Below, piece by piece: positions 46,551-58,119 of a stretch of 64,000 bases of DNA (the stretch's first letter is position 1; each line of letters opens with the position of its first letter). Source of the DNA: Rhizobium freirei PRF 81. Its GTDB lineage: Bacteria > Pseudomonadota > Alphaproteobacteria > Rhizobiales > Rhizobiaceae. The notes under the pieces were generated by a model, which made no database searches, was not told where the DNA came from, and saw only the letters and a program-made list of their open reading frames with translations. The stretch covers positions 124,001 to 188,000 of the forward strand of contig NZ_AQHN01000005.1 of assembly GCF_000359745.1 (NCBI RefSeq). Direction: 5' to 3'. A program made the position numbers and the translations under genes.

Positions 46551-46653
46551 TTTTTGGCGCTAGCCAAAATAGGGACTCTTTTTGGCGCAAGCCAAAACAC
46601 GAAATCTTTTTCGCATCAATCGAAACGGAGCGCTTTCCGGCCAGCTGGAAAAG
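46551..46653. repeat. Tandem array of about four 28-base hairpin units
   Basis: Unit 1 (46551-46578) and unit 2 (46579-46606) both contain TTTTTGGCGC followed by AGCCAAAA; arms are TTTTGGC / GCCAAAA around GCTA and GCAA. Unit 3 (46607-46634) keeps the plan as TTTTCG / CGAAA. A fourth hairpin, TTTCC / GGAAA, is centred near 46642. Spacing between centres is 28, 28 and about 26 bases. The array starts directly after the DUF1223 stop on the minus strand. Confidence 0.65.
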
Positions 46654-46657
46654 CCGC

Positions 46658-47407
46658 TCAGCCGTCAGAACCGACCGTCAGAACCGCCGCACCGAGGATG
46701 GCGGCAGGATCGCCCGATGTCGACGACGACTGCAGAAGGACTGCAAGTCCCCGCCGCCCGGCCTTGCTTAACACATTGGCAGGCAACACGATATTCATCG
46801 CCTTGCCATCCCACATGCCAACGGTTTCGACATCGGAAACCGCATGCATGTAGGCAATCTGCTGGCCGTTGTTTTCACCGCCCTTCGGAGCCACCAACTG
46901 CTCCTTGTCGAAATAGACGACGACCACATTGGCCTTGCCCTGACCGGCGCCGATCTTGATCGAAAGCTCGTCATCCTTCATGGCGGCATTCACCTGAACC
47001 GTCAGTCCTTCGCCATCGTGCTGGAAAGAATCGAGCTTGACGTTGATCGCGTTGAGGTCCGAGCCATTCATGTGAACCCGGCCGTTGACGATGGCCTGCG
47101 GCGTATAGACCCCGCTGCGACCGAATGTGCGGGCATAGGCATATTGGCGCGCCGTATTTTCCTTGGTCGCCATGGTGTCGTTCCAGCCGAGATAGTTCCA
47201 ATAGTCGACGTGATAGGCAAGTGCGACCACATCGCCCTGGCGAATCAGCTTGCGGAAGGCGGCATCGGCCGGCGGACAGGAGGCGCAGCCCTGCGCGGTG
47301 AAAAGCTCGACCACGCCCCTGATCTTCGCAGCCTCCTGCGCATGCAGCGAACTTGCGAGCGCGATGCCTGCCAAAAGTGGAACCGAAAATCGAAGGCACA
47401 TTTCCAT
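46658..47407 (-). CDS. DUF1223-family secreted protein with CxxC motif
   Basis: This 249-residue protein has a signal peptide (LLAGIALASSLHAQ, cleavage near residue 23) and a thioredoxin-like domain with VVELFTAQGCASCPPADAA near residue 32, whose CxxC could be redox-active or bind metal. The C-terminal half is beta-rich. It matches the DUF1223 family, which is periplasmic and uncharacterised. The 3' end contains a direct repeat of GGTTCTGACGG just before the stop. The ATG at 47407 or a second ATG at 47401 may be used. Confidence 0.88.
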   Translation of the reverse strand: MEMCLRFSVPLLAGIALASSLHAQEAAKIRGVVELFTAQGCASCPPADAAFRKLIRQGDVVALAYHVDYWNYLGWNDTMATKENTARQYAYARTFGRSGVYTPQAIVNGRVHMNGSDLNAINVKLDSFQHDGEGLTVQVNAAMKDDELSIKIGAGQGKANVVVVYFDKEQLVAPKGGENNGQQIAYMHAVSDVETVGMWDGKAMNIVLPANVLSKAGRRGLAVLLQSSSTSGDPAAILGAAVLTVGSDG

Positions 47408-47593
47408 CTTACCTCTGCATCAAATTCCGTCGACCGCCAGCGCAGCCTCCAAGATATTCGCGCTCCTTGGGGCGATAAAGCCATATCAAGCCGGAAAAAT
47501 CTGAAACAAGAGATAATAGTTTAGTGCGATGACGCAAAGTCACGATGGGGTGAGGCCTGGGCCGCGTGGCAGCAGCGCCGTACACATCACCGT

Positions 47594-47630
47594 GAAAAAC
47601 AAGAGGCCGCCGGGAGAGTTTCCCGGCGGC
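47594..47630 (-). terminator. Rho-independent terminator of acnA
   Basis: On the minus strand GCCGCCGGGA and TCCCGGCGGC pair over a short loop and are followed by CTCTTGTTTTTC. It lies 24 bases after the acnA stop. Confidence 0.92.
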
Positions 47631-47654
47631 GCACAAGATTAGCTCAGACGCCAA

Positions 47655-50345
<2,691 letters not shown>

Positions 50346-50608
50346 GAGATACCCCGTTTCTGATAGCCAACACAGTCGTGCGAACGCCTATGCACTTTAT
50401 GCACATCAGGATGCGGGTACGGCCATTTCCGCTGTCCGCACGTAAGGCAGAAAACCTTAAGTTCGGCGCAAGGATGAAATTCACGCCGACCGCTGGCGTG
50501 GTTGCAGGTCTTATAGATAATTTCGTAAAGACTTGCCAGAGTGACAAAGCGCAAATTTGGACAATTTTTTGCGCGTTGCGGCAACGAAAACGGGGAAAGC
50601 CTGAGCGA

Positions 50609-51256
50609 ATGCATCTATGCGCTGAAAATCTGGCGGCAAGGCGGGGCGAGGACCTGATTTTCTCGAATGTTTCCCTCAACTTGGCTGGCGGCGAAGCCCT
50701 CGTTCTGACTGGCCGCAACGGGTCTGGAAAATCAACGCTTTTACGAGTTATCGCGGGCCTTCTCAGGCAGGAAAAAGGCACTGTCACATTCACCGGAAAA
50801 GACGGAGAATCGGCCCGGCCGGCAGGCGAGGCCAGCCACTATCTTGGCCATCGCAACGCGATGAAATCCGAGCTGACCGTGACAGAAAACCTGACCTTCT
50901 GGAAAACCTTCTTCGGCGACATGGCGGGCGGCTTCGGTCTGGATGTCGATGAAGCGGCTGACGCCGTCGGGCTCGCCGACATCATCCATCTGCCCTTCGG
51001 CTATCTCTCCGCCGGCCAGCAGCGGCGAATCGCTTTTGCGAAGCTTCTCGTCGCCTACCGCCCGATCTGGATCCTCGACGAACCGACCGCAGCGCTCGAC
51101 AGCTCGGCCGACCAGCTCTTCGCACAACTGATCACGGCGCATCAAAAGAATGGCGGCATTGTTCTTGCTGCAACGCACCAGCCGCTGGGATTGGAGAATG
51201 TGCAGGAAATGCGGATGACGGGGTTTGCCGGGGTGAGCGAAGGGGTTTGGGGATGA
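50609..51256 (+). CDS. ccmA: Heme exporter ATP-binding protein CcmA
   Basis: CcmA is the ATPase of the CcmABCD complex that releases holo-CcmE during cytochrome c maturation. The 215-residue protein from the ATG at 50609 has Walker A TGRNGSGKSTLL near residue 37, the signature LSAGQQRRIAF and Walker B WILDEPTAALD. The open frame reaches back to 50378 but the extra 77 residues do not fit the family. It is divergent from acnA. An unusual 361-base gap with palindromic elements separates it from ccmB. Confidence 0.95.
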   Translation: MHLCAENLAARRGEDLIFSNVSLNLAGGEALVLTGRNGSGKSTLLRVIAGLLRQEKGTVTFTGKDGESARPAGEASHYLGHRNAMKSELTVTENLTFWKTFFGDMAGGFGLDVDEAADAVGLADIIHLPFGYLSAGQQRRIAFAKLLVAYRPIWILDEPTAALDSSADQLFAQLITAHQKNGGIVLAATHQPLGLENVQEMRMTGFAGVSEGVWG

Positions 51257-51336
51257 GACAGATACTTTTGCCTATGCCGCACCTTCGTTACCCTCCTCGT
51301 GCTGCACGCCTTCATGACATCTCCCTTATGAGAAGC

Positions 51337-51404
51337 TCATCGCTGCGCGATGAGTTACCCCCCTCTGTCACTACCGTGACATCTCCCCCACAAGGGGGGA
51401 GATC
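51337..51404 (+). repeat. Palindromic mosaic element, family D copy 1, ccmA-ccmB gap
   Basis: A CTCATCGC / GCGATGAG hairpin is followed by CCCCCCTCTGTCACTACCGTGAC and by the long stem ATCTCCCCC-ACA-AGGGGGGAGAT. The latter two modules match those at 51494-51542 (inverted) and the two copies in ftsY. The remainder of the 361-base intergenic interval holds no credible gene. Confidence 0.85.
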
Positions 51405-51493
51405 GTGGACGGCAGCACCCTGCCTCAAGCAACTTCGATATGATCTGCAAATGCCGGAAGCCATTGCTTGGACCCGAGTGAGCTACAAGTTAC

Positions 51494-51563
51494 CGATCTC
51501 CCCCCTTGTGGCGGAGATGCCCCGAAAGGGCAGAGGGGGGTGGCGAGAAGCAAAGGCTTCTCG
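51494..51563 (-). repeat. Palindromic mosaic element, family D copy 2, ccmA-ccmB gap
   Basis: This inverted copy reads GATCTCCCCCCTTGTGG, then GCCCCGAAAGGGC and AGAGGGGGGTGG on the plus strand, and is extended by the hairpin GCGAGAAG / CTTCTCGC at 51544-51563. Together with the copy at 51337-51404 it forms a head-to-head pair about 90 bases apart. Confidence 0.85.
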
Positions 51564-51617
51564 CGCCTTGAGCCAAGCGAAAAGCAATCACTCCGCGCAG
51601 TTTGAAAGTCATCGTCC

Positions 51618-52277
51618 ATGACCGCCCTCTTCCTCCGCGATCTGAAACTTTCGGTGCGCGCCGGCGGCGGGGCGCTGATCGGCATTCTCTTCTTCCTCAC
51701 CGTCGTCACCGTCATCCCCTTCGGTGTCGGCCCCGATCTCAAGCTTCTCTCGCGCATCGGCCCGGCGATCGTCTGGATTGGAGCGCTGCTTGCAAGCCTT
51801 CTCGGCCTCGACCGGCTGTTCCAGGCCGAGCGTGACGACGGCTCGCTCGATCTGCTCGTGACGCAGGAAACGCCGCTGGTGCTGACGGTTTTCATCAAAT
51901 GCACGGCGCATTGGGTGGCGACCGGCCTGCCTCTCGTCATCGCCTCACCGCTTCTCGGCCTCTTTATGAATATGAACGAGACGGCGATCGGCGCGACGGC
52001 GCTGACCCTGCTTGTCGGCTCACCGGCGATCACCTTCATCGGTGCGGTCGGTGCCGCCGTCGCCGTGGCGCTGCCGCGCGGCGGACTGCTGGTCTCCATT
52101 CTCGTGCTGCCGCTGACCATTCCCGTGCTGATCTTCGGCGTCAGCGCCACCTACGCCGCCGTCGAAGGGCCGCAGCCCTTCCTGCCGCCGTTCCTGATCC
52201 TGATCGCGCTCACCCTGTTCTTCGCCGTCCTCGGCCCGGCCGCTGCCGCTTTGGCATTGCGGAACACGACTGATTGA
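51618..52277 (+). CDS. ccmB: Heme exporter membrane protein CcmB
   Basis: CcmB is the six-helix permease partner of CcmA. The 219-residue protein starts MTALFLRDLKLSVRAGGGA and contains IGPAIVWIGALLASLLGLDRLFQ, FIKCTAHWVATGLPLV and LPLTIPVLIFGVSA, all CcmB hallmarks. The ATG is well positioned. It is followed by a family A palindromic repeat 2 bases after its stop, which separates it from ccmC. Confidence 0.97.
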   Translation: MTALFLRDLKLSVRAGGGALIGILFFLTVVTVIPFGVGPDLKLLSRIGPAIVWIGALLASLLGLDRLFQAERDDGSLDLLVTQETPLVLTVFIKCTAHWVATGLPLVIASPLLGLFMNMNETAIGATALTLLVGSPAITFIGAVGAAVAVALPRGGLLVSILVLPLTIPVLIFGVSATYAAVEGPQPFLPPFLILIALTLFFAVLGPAAAALALRNTTD

Positions 52278-52279
52278 TC

Positions 52280-52382
52280 AGAGCAATTCCAGGAAAAGTG
52301 GCAAGCGGTTTTCCGTCCGGAATTGCGTGAAAACAAAAGGGTAGAGCGTTTTCGCGTTTCGAAGAAAAGCGGAAAGGCTCTA
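52280..52382 (+). repeat. Intergenic palindromic repeat, family A copy 2, ccmB-ccmC gap
   Basis: AGAGCAATTCCAGGAAAAGTG, then GCA, then AGCGGTTTTCCGTCCGGAATTGCGTGAAAAC, followed by GTAGAGCGTTTTCGCGTTTCG and a closing AGGCTCTAA. Core arms are GCAATTCC / GGAATTGC. Very close to the copy at 39045-39139. It fills most of the 180-base ccmB-ccmC gap. Confidence 0.85.
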
Positions 52383-52457
52383 ACGGTGATACTGTTTCGT
52401 CGATCTGAGACAAAGCGGTCGATTGCCGGAAAAGCCATATCGGGTTAAACAAGCCGC

Positions 52458-53219
52458 ATGAGCGATATCAGCCCTGCGATCAGCCGTTTTTCCGACCTCG
52501 CCAACCCCACGCGGTTCCTGGCCTTTTCGGCGCGTCTCATTCCCTGGCTGGCGGTCATCTCGGCCGTGCTTTTCGCGATCGGCCTTTATTTGTCCTTTAC
52601 GACCTCGGGCGACTACCAGCAGGGCGATACCGTCCGCATCATGTATATTCACGTTCCGGCAGCCTGGCTGTCGATGATGTGCTATACGATCATGAGCATG
52701 TCGGCGATCGGCACGCTCGTCTGGCGCCATCCGCTGGCCGATGTCGCCGGCAAGACCGCGGCCCCGCTCGGCGCCGCCTTCACGCTGATCGCTCTGGTGA
52801 CCGGCTCGCTCTGGGGCAAGCCGATGTGGGGCACCTATTGGGTCTGGGATGCGCGCCTGACCTCAGTCTTCATTCTGTTCCTGATGTATCTCGGCCTGAT
52901 CGCGCTGAACCGCGCCATGGACGACCCGTCGAAGGCGGCTCGCGTCGCTTCCATCCTGACGCTGGTCGGCTTCATCAATATCCCGATCATCAAGTTCTCC
53001 GTCGACTGGTGGAACACGCTGCACCAGTCGGAAAGCATCATGCGCATGGATGGCCCCGCCATCGATGCGGAATTCCTGCGGCCGCTCTTCATCATGGCGC
53101 TTGCCTTCACGCTGCTGTTCTTCACGCTGCATCTGATGGCGATCCGCAACGAGATCTGGCGCCGCCGTATCGCCGCGCAGCGCCGTATCGCCGCGCGCAT
53201 GGCGAGTCGGGAGGAATAG
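52458..53219 (+). CDS. ccmC: Heme-handling protein CcmC
   Basis: CcmC presents heme to CcmE in the periplasm. The 253-residue protein has six membrane helices and the tryptophan-rich heme signature [16 protein letters not shown] near residue 118, plus conserved histidines in [10 protein letters not shown] near 61 and WNTLHQSES near 186. ccmD begins one base after its stop. Confidence 0.97.
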   Translation: MSDISPAISRFSDLANPTRFLAFSARLIPWLAVISAVLFAIGLYLSFTTSGDYQQGDTVRIMYIHVPAAWLSMMCYTIMSMSAIGTLVWRHPLADVAGKTAAPLGAAFTLIALVTGSLWGKPMWGTYWVWDARLTSVFILFLMYLGLIALNRAMDDPSKAARVASILTLVGFINIPIIKFSVDWWNTLHQSESIMRMDGPAIDAEFLRPLFIMALAFTLLFFTLHLMAIRNEIWRRRIAAQRRIAARMASREE

Positions 53220-53220
53220 C

Positions 53221-53394
53221 ATGACGCATCCCTTCTACGTCTTCGGCTCTTATGGCTTTGCCGCCTTCATGATCCTTGCGATCATTGCCTGGGTATGGAT
53301 CGACGGACGCTTACGCCGCCGCGAACTGGCAGCCCTCGAAGCCTCCGGCATCCGCCGCCGCTCGCAGCGCGCGCCCGAGAGCGAGACGAAATGA
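53221..53394 (+). CDS. ccmD: Heme exporter protein CcmD
   Basis: This small 57-residue membrane protein is the CcmD subunit that stabilises the CcmABC-CcmE complex. It starts [16 protein letters not shown] and has one helix, [15 protein letters not shown], then a basic, Arg/Glu-rich cytoplasmic tail typical of CcmD. It begins 1 base after ccmC, and its stop overlaps the ccmG start as ATGA. It is shorter than usual ORF cut-offs but context and sequence are decisive. Confidence 0.93.
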   Translation: MTHPFYVFGSYGFAAFMILAIIAWVWIDGRLRRRELAALEASGIRRRSQRAPESETK

Positions 53395-53996
53395 CTGCCG
53401 ATACCGACAATAAGAACCAGCCGAAATCGGGCGGCACGGCACGCTATCTGCTGGCGCTGATCCCGCTGATCGTCTTTGCCTGCATCGCCCTTGCTGTCGG
53501 CAAGGTCATGTATGACCAGGAAGTCCATGGCACCGACATATCGGCCATTCCCTCGGCCCTGATCGGCACCAAGGCACCGAAATTGGCGCTGCCGCCGCTC
53601 GAAGGTTCCAATCTGCCGGCGCTGACCGATGACGCCATCAAGGGCAAGCTGACGCTGGTCAACGTCTTTGCCTCTTGGTGCATCCCCTGCCGCGACGAGC
53701 ATCCGGTGCTGAAGGAACTCGCCAAGAGCGGCCAACTCAATATCGTGGCGATCAATTACAAGGACACGAGCGAGAACGCGCTCCGCTTCCTCGGCGAACT
53801 CGGCAATCCCTACAATGCCATCGGCATCGACCCCAACGGCTCTGCCGCCATCGACTGGGGCGTCTACGGCATTCCGGAATCCTACCTCGTCTCCCCGGAC
53901 GGCACGATCCTCTACAAGCAGGTCGGCCCCTTCACGCCCACCAGCCTGAAGGAAGGGCTCTATCCGGCTATAGCGAAGGCGACCGGCAAATCCTGA
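53391..53996 (+). CDS. ccmG: Thiol:disulfide interchange protein CcmG/DsbE
   Basis: CcmG reduces apocytochrome c cysteines or CcmH. The 201-residue protein has an N-terminal membrane anchor ([18 protein letters not shown], residues 20-38) and a periplasmic thioredoxin domain with active site [12 protein letters not shown] near residue 92 and the cis-proline region [11 protein letters not shown]. The ATG at 53391 overlaps the ccmD stop. It ends 9 bases before the convergent DUF2585 stop. ccmE, ccmF and ccmH are not in the window. Confidence 0.96.
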   Translation: MTADTDNKNQPKSGGTARYLLALIPLIVFACIALAVGKVMYDQEVHGTDISAIPSALIGTKAPKLALPPLEGSNLPALTDDAIKGKLTLVNVFASWCIPCRDEHPVLKELAKSGQLNIVAINYKDTSENALRFLGELGNPYNAIGIDPNGSAAIDWGVYGIPESYLVSPDGTILYKQVGPFTPTSLKEGLYPAIAKATGKS

Positions 53997-54005
53997 GCAA
54001 TTTGC

Positions 54006-54590
54006 TTAAATCCCGCCCTGCCAGGTCTTGATCGCCTCGACCGGCCAGACCAACATCAGCACATTCAGCGTGAGATTGTCGCGGATCAGCCAGCCGGTGA
54101 GCAGCTCGAAGAAGATGGCAATAGCAATCGTGACGGCCACCGGCGCACGCCAGGCAAACAGGAAGCCGACCACCATGAACACCGCATCCATCGCCGAATT
54201 CAGGATGCTGTCGCCGACATAGTCGAGCGAGATCGTCGCGGCACGGTAGCGATTGATGATGATCGGGGAGTTTTCCAGAAGCTCCCAGCCGGATTCGATC
54301 AGCATGGCAACGAAGAGCCGCATCGACAGCGGCTTGCCGCGCATGATCAGATGCGTAAGCCCGAAGAAAAGGAAGCCGTGGATGATATGCGACGGCGTGT
54401 ACCAGTCGGCGATATGCTGCGAATTGCCGCTGGATTTTACGACGGGCTCAAACAGCTTCACGTAGCCGCATGTGCAGATCGGCACGCGGCCCATCATATG
54501 TTCCGCAACGATCTGCACGAGCAGAACGAGGGCGCAGGCGATGAACCAGAAGCTTTGCTGCTGGCGGCGGCCCTCGACCATTTCGGTCAT
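54006..54590 (-). CDS. DUF2585-family membrane protein
   Basis: This 195-residue protein with about five membrane helices resembles the UPF0314/DUF2585 family. It contains [20 protein letters not shown] near residue 33, [16 protein letters not shown] near 62 and [18 protein letters not shown] near 98, which is the family core. The ATG at 54590 overlaps the ispZ stop, so the gene is coupled to ftsY-ispZ. Function is unknown. Confidence 0.88.
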   Translation of the reverse strand: MTEMVEGRRQQQSFWFIACALVLLVQIVAEHMMGRVPICTCGYVKLFEPVVKSSGNSQHIADWYTPSHIIHGFLFFGLTHLIMRGKPLSMRLFVAMLIESGWELLENSPIIINRYRAATISLDYVGDSILNSAMDAVFMVVGFLFAWRAPVAVTIAIAIFFELLTGWLIRDNLTLNVLMLVWPVEAIKTWQGGI

Positions 54591-55306
54591 TTGCCGTTTT
54601 CCGCCGGCTGCTTGATCGTATGCTTCATGATCAGCGGCATTTGCGACAGGGTGAAGAGGATGGTGATCGGCATCGTTCCCCACACCTTGAAGTTAACCCA
54701 GAGATTGTCCGCAGCCTTGACGTCGGGCAGATAATACCAGTTCGAGCCGCGCCAGACGACTTCGTTGAGCACGGCGAGAACGAAGAAGAAGATGCCCCAG
54801 CGCAGCGTCAGCTTGCGCCAGCCTTCGGCATCGAGCTGAAAGGCGGCATTGAAGACATAGCCGAGCAGCGACTTGCCGAAGGCAAGGCCACCGAGCAGCG
54901 CGACACCAAACAGCGCATTGACGATGGTCGGCTTCATCTTGATGAAGGTCTCGTTCTGCAAGTAGATGCCGAGCGCGCCGAAGACGAGCACCACGATGCC
55001 CGATACGAAGGGCATCAGCGGCAGATGGCCGAGCATGACCTTCGAAACGATGAGCGAGATCACCGTCGCGGCCATGAACAGGCCGGTGGCGACGAAAAGC
55101 GGGCCGCCGAGCGCCGCCAGCTGCGGAAAATGCTGCACCAGCCACTCGCCGCGCAGATTGCCGAAGAAGAACACCAGCAGCGGCCCGAGTTCCAGCACCA
55201 GCTTCAGCATGGGATGATGCCTGTCGGCAGCACTCGGGGTGAGATCATTGTCGCTGCTCGTCATCGCGGCACTTTCATTATCGTCGAATTTGTTCTTGTC
55301 GTTCAT
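54587..55306 (-). CDS. ispZ: Septation protein A / inner-membrane protein YciB
   Basis: This 239-residue YciB/IspZ-family membrane protein, linked to cell division and envelope synthesis, has six helices. Landmarks are [16 protein letters not shown] near residue 34, [27 protein letters not shown] and NEVVWR, all conserved. The ATG overlaps the ftsY stop (ATGA). The N-terminal 25 residues are a polar extension compared with E. coli YciB; an internal ATG at residue 15 is an alternative start. Confidence 0.94.
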   Translation of the reverse strand: MNDKNKFDDNESAAMTSSDNDLTPSAADRHHPMLKLVLELGPLLVFFFGNLRGEWLVQHFPQLAALGGPLFVATGLFMAATVISLIVSKVMLGHLPLMPFVSGIVVLVFGALGIYLQNETFIKMKPTIVNALFGVALLGGLAFGKSLLGYVFNAAFQLDAEGWRKLTLRWGIFFFVLAVLNEVVWRGSNWYYLPDVKAADNLWVNFKVWGTMPITILFTLSQMPLIMKHTIKQPAENGK

Positions 55307-56826
55307 TGGCTGCTTCCGGCACCAGTGCCGGCGATGGCATTGGCGAAATCCTCGGCCTCGAAAGGCTCGAGATCATCTACACCCTCACCGACGCCGATGA
55401 AATAGACCGGCAGCTTATGCTTGGCCGAGATCGCCACGAGAATACCGCCGCGCGCCGTGCCGTCGAGCTTCGTCATGATCAGCCCGTTGACGCCGGCGAC
55501 GTTGCGGAAGATTTCCACCTGGTTCAAGGCGTTCTGGCCTGTGGTGGCATCGAGCGTCTGCAGCACGGTATGCGGCGCATCCGGATCGAGCTTGCCGAGC
55601 ACGCGCACGATCTTTTCGAGCTCAGCCATCAGTTCCGCCTTGTTCTGCAGACGGCCGGCGGTGTCGATGATCAGCACGTCGCTCTTGTTGGCCTTGGCCT
55701 GCTGGAAGGCATCGAAGGCAAGGCCGGCAGCATCCGCGCCGAGCTTGGTGCCGATGAATTCCGATTTCGTGCGCTCGGCCCAGATCTTCAATTGTTCGAT
55801 GGCAGCCGCACGGAAGGTATCGCCTGCGGCGACCATGACCTTCAGACCTGCGCCCGAAAGCTTTGCCGCCAGCTTGCCGATCGTCGTCGTCTTGCCGGTG
55901 CCGTTGACGCCGACCACGAGGATGACATGCGGCTTGTGGCTGAGATCGAGCTGCAAGGGCTTTGCGACCGGCTTCAGCACCTTGGCGATTTCCTGCGCCA
56001 TGATGCGGCCGACATCCTCGCCCGTCACATCCTTGCCGTAGCGCTCGGAAGCGAGCGTATCGGTGACCCGCATCGCCGTTTCGACACCGAGATCGGCCTG
56101 GATCAGCAGATCTTCCAGATCCTGCAGCGTCTGATCGTCGAGCTTGCGCTTGGTGAAGAGCGCCGCGATCTGGCCGGTCAGCTGCGACGAGGTGCGCGCA
56201 AGCCCGGCGCGCAGGCGCTGGAACCAGGAGAGTTTCTGTTTTGGCGCTTCCGGAGCCGGCGCAGGGGCCGAGGCGGCGGTGGAGAAGCCCTTGGGAAGGA
56301 TGGGGGCCGATGGGGTTTCGGTGGTTTCCGAGGAAGGTTCGGGGTCTATCGACGATAGTTCCGAACTTGCCGAGGCTTCGTCACCCCCCTCTGTCCTGTC
56401 GGACATCTCCCCCACAAGGGGGGAGATCGGTTCGATGGGGCGCTCTTCCGAGACTAGATTCGCTTCAGTATCGGCTGGTTGCTCCGGTTCGATTGCCTGA
56501 CGGTCTTCATGCTGCTCTTGCGACTCGGACTCGAAGGAATCGGGAGCCTCAGCGGCTTCAATCTCTTTTGCGCCGGAAGCATCTGCCTGGCTTTCAGCCT
56601 GTAGCTCGTGCTCAGTCGGCGCAGCATCCTCCAGCTGATCTCCCCCCTTGTGGGGGAGATGTCCCGAAGGGACAAAGGGGGGTGACGCAGGCTCAACAAA
56701 CTCGGAAGCCGACGAAACATCTATAACAGGTGTCTCAACCTTCTGCGAAACCTCTGCAGGCGCCTGCTCTTCAGCCGGCTTTTCGCGGCCGAAAGTGAAG
56801 ACTTTTTTGATGAAACCGAGCGCCAT
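55303..56826 (-). CDS. ftsY: Signal recognition particle receptor FtsY
   Basis: FtsY is the SRP receptor GTPase that docks ribosome-SRP complexes at the membrane. The 507-residue protein has an acidic A domain (residues 1 to about 195), the N domain beginning near [14 protein letters not shown], and the G domain with [15 protein letters not shown] near residue 306, DTAGRLQNK near 392 and [10 protein letters not shown] near 450. Two palindromic repeat copies are read in frame inside the A domain, at residues 48-63 and 133-149, where they add Pro/Gly/His-rich peptides to an otherwise Glu/Ala-rich stretch. It is coupled to ispZ and follows mtaB. Confidence 0.97.
   Translation of the reverse strand: MALGFIKKVFTFGREKPAEEQAPAEVSQKVETPVIDVSSASEFVEPASPPFVPSGHLPHKGGDQLEDAAPTEHELQAESQADASGAKEIEAAEAPDSFESESQEQHEDRQAIEPEQPADTEANLVSEERPIEPISPLVGEMSDRTEGGDEASASSELSSIDPEPSSETTETPSAPILPKGFSTAASAPAPAPEAPKQKLSWFQRLRAGLARTSSQLTGQIAALFTKRKLDDQTLQDLEDLLIQADLGVETAMRVTDTLASERYGKDVTGEDVGRIMAQEIAKVLKPVAKPLQLDLSHKPHVILVVGVNGTGKTTTIGKLAAKLSGAGLKVMVAAGDTFRAAAIEQLKIWAERTKSEFIGTKLGADAAGLAFDAFQQAKANKSDVLIIDTAGRLQNKAELMAELEKIVRVLGKLDPDAPHTVLQTLDATTGQNALNQVEIFRNVAGVNGLIMTKLDGTARGGILVAISAKHKLPVYFIGVGEGVDDLEPFEAEDFANAIAGTGAGSSQ
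56381..56430 (+). repeat. Palindromic element, family D copy 3, inside ftsY
   Basis: TCACCCCCCTCTGTCCTGTC then GGACATCTCCCCCACAAGGG and GGGAGATCGG. This is nearly the same module as at 51355-51404. In the ftsY frame (minus strand) it encodes residues 133-149, [17 protein letters not shown]. Confidence 0.92.
56638..56686 (-). repeat. Palindromic element, family D copy 4, inside ftsY
   Basis: This inverted copy reads GATCTCCCCCCTTGTGGGGG then AGATGTCCCGAAGGGACAAA and GGGGGGTGA on the plus strand. In the ftsY frame it encodes residues 48-63, [16 protein letters not shown], a peptide quite different from that of copy 3 because the orientation is opposite. Confidence 0.92.
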
Positions 56827-56844
56827 AAAATGTCCGTTGAAGCA

Positions 56845-58119
56845 TTAGGCCGCGTCGGCGGCCAGAAGTTGCATGTCGAGGTGCTTGCCATTGTGGCCGG
56901 TGATTGCGACCTGCACAAGGTCGCGCGGCCGAAGGCCGGGGGCGGCGGCAAGCGTGAAGTTTTCCGTATGCGCCAGTCCGCCATTCTCCACAAGCAGCCA
57001 TTGCCGCGTGCCGACCATCTTGTCGAGATGCGTTTGATGCAATCTATGTCCAGCCTCGCGCAGGCGGGCAGCGCGTTCCTTGATCAGACCGCGATCGAGC
57101 TGCGGCATGCGGGCGGCCGGCGTGCCGGGGCGCGGGCTGTACGGGAAGACGTGCAAATGTGCGATGCCGGCCTCTTCAGCCAGGCCGACGGCATTGGCGA
57201 ACATCTCTTCCGTCTCTGTCGGAAATCCGGCGATCATATCGGCACCGAAGCTTGTCTCGGGGCGCAAGCGGCGCACATCCTCGATGAAGCCGAGAGCATC
57301 GGCGCGCGAGTGCCGCCGCTTCATGCGCTTGAGGATCATGTCGTCGCCATGCTGCAGCGAGAGATGCAGATGCGGCATGAAGCGCGGCTCGTCGGCGATG
57401 AGATCCATTAGATGCTGATCGGCCTCGATGCTGTCGATCGACGACAGCCGCAGCCGGCGGATTTCCGGGATCTGCTTCAGCAGCGTCTTGGCAAGCAGGC
57501 CGAGCGTCGGCGTTCCCGGCAGGTCGGCGCCATAGCTCGTCGCATCGACGCCGGTGAGCACGATTTCGCGATAGCCGCTCTCGACGAGATTGCGGGCCTG
57601 ATCGACGACGGCGCCCATCGGCACCGAGCGCGAATTGCCGCGGCCATAGGGGATGATGCAGAAGGTGCAGCGATGGTCGCAGCCATTCTGCACCTGGATG
57701 AAGGCGCGTACATGGCCATCGATATGGCGGATCATCTGCGGCGCGGTTGCCCGCACGCTCATGATGTCGTTGACGCGCAGCTTTTCTTCCGCCGAAACGC
57801 CAAAATCCGGCAGGGAGCGGTAGGAAGAGCTCTTCAGCTTTTCCTCATTGCCGAGCACGGCATCCACCTCGGCCATTTCGGCGAAGGTCTGCTTCTCGGT
57901 CTGCGCCGCGCAGCCTGTCACGATGATGCGGGCATGCGGATTGTCGCGCCGCGCCCGGCGGATGGCCTGTCGCGCCTGGCGCACGGCCTCGCCCGTCACG
58001 GCACAGGTATTGACCAGAATGGCATTGTTGAGCCCGGCTGCTTCCGCTTGCGACCTCATCACTTCGGATTCATAGGTATTGAGGCGACAGCCGAAGGTAA
58101 TGACCTCGACCCCGCTCAC
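56845..58119 (-). CDS. mtaB: tRNA (N6-L-threonylcarbamoyladenosine(37)-C2)-methylthiotransferase MtaB
   Basis: MtaB converts t6A37 to ms2t6A in tRNA using radical SAM and a second iron-sulfur cluster. The 424-residue protein has the UPF0004 domain starting [13 protein letters not shown], the cluster cysteines NTCAVT and VTGCAAQ, and the radical-SAM motif [15 protein letters not shown] near residue 147. A TRAM-like C terminus follows. The start is GTG, overlapping the dapF stop. It works on the product of the TsaD pathway at 15752-16849. Confidence 0.96.
   Translation of the reverse strand: MSGVEVITFGCRLNTYESEVMRSQAEAAGLNNAILVNTCAVTGEAVRQARQAIRRARRDNPHARIIVTGCAAQTEKQTFAEMAEVDAVLGNEEKLKSSSYRSLPDFGVSAEEKLRVNDIMSVRATAPQMIRHIDGHVRAFIQVQNGCDHRCTFCIIPYGRGNSRSVPMGAVVDQARNLVESGYREIVLTGVDATSYGADLPGTPTLGLLAKTLLKQIPEIRRLRLSSIDSIEADQHLMDLIADEPRFMPHLHLSLQHGDDMILKRMKRRHSRADALGFIEDVRRLRPETSFGADMIAGFPTETEEMFANAVGLAEEAGIAHLHVFPYSPRPGTPAARMPQLDRGLIKERAARLREAGHRLHQTHLDKMVGTRQWLLVENGGLAHTENFTLAAAPGLRPRDLVQVAITGHNGKHLDMQLLAADAA

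Noticed and set aside
46318..46590. 90-codon minus-strand open frame between DUF2794 and DUF1223
   Set aside because: Arg-rich, no recognisable domain, and it crosses the perfect hairpin and tandem repeat array.
46551..46653. CRISPR-like array
   Set aside because: Units are contiguous 28-base tandem repeats that diverge quickly, without unique spacers or cas genes.
47409..47654. 81-codon minus-strand open frame between acnA and DUF1223
   Set aside because: It contains the acnA terminator hairpin as coding sequence and shows no domain.
51247..51621. 124-codon open frame in the ccmA-ccmB gap
   Set aside because: It is composed of palindromic repeat sequence read through, including the same PISPLV peptide seen in FtsY; no ribosome site or homology is evident.
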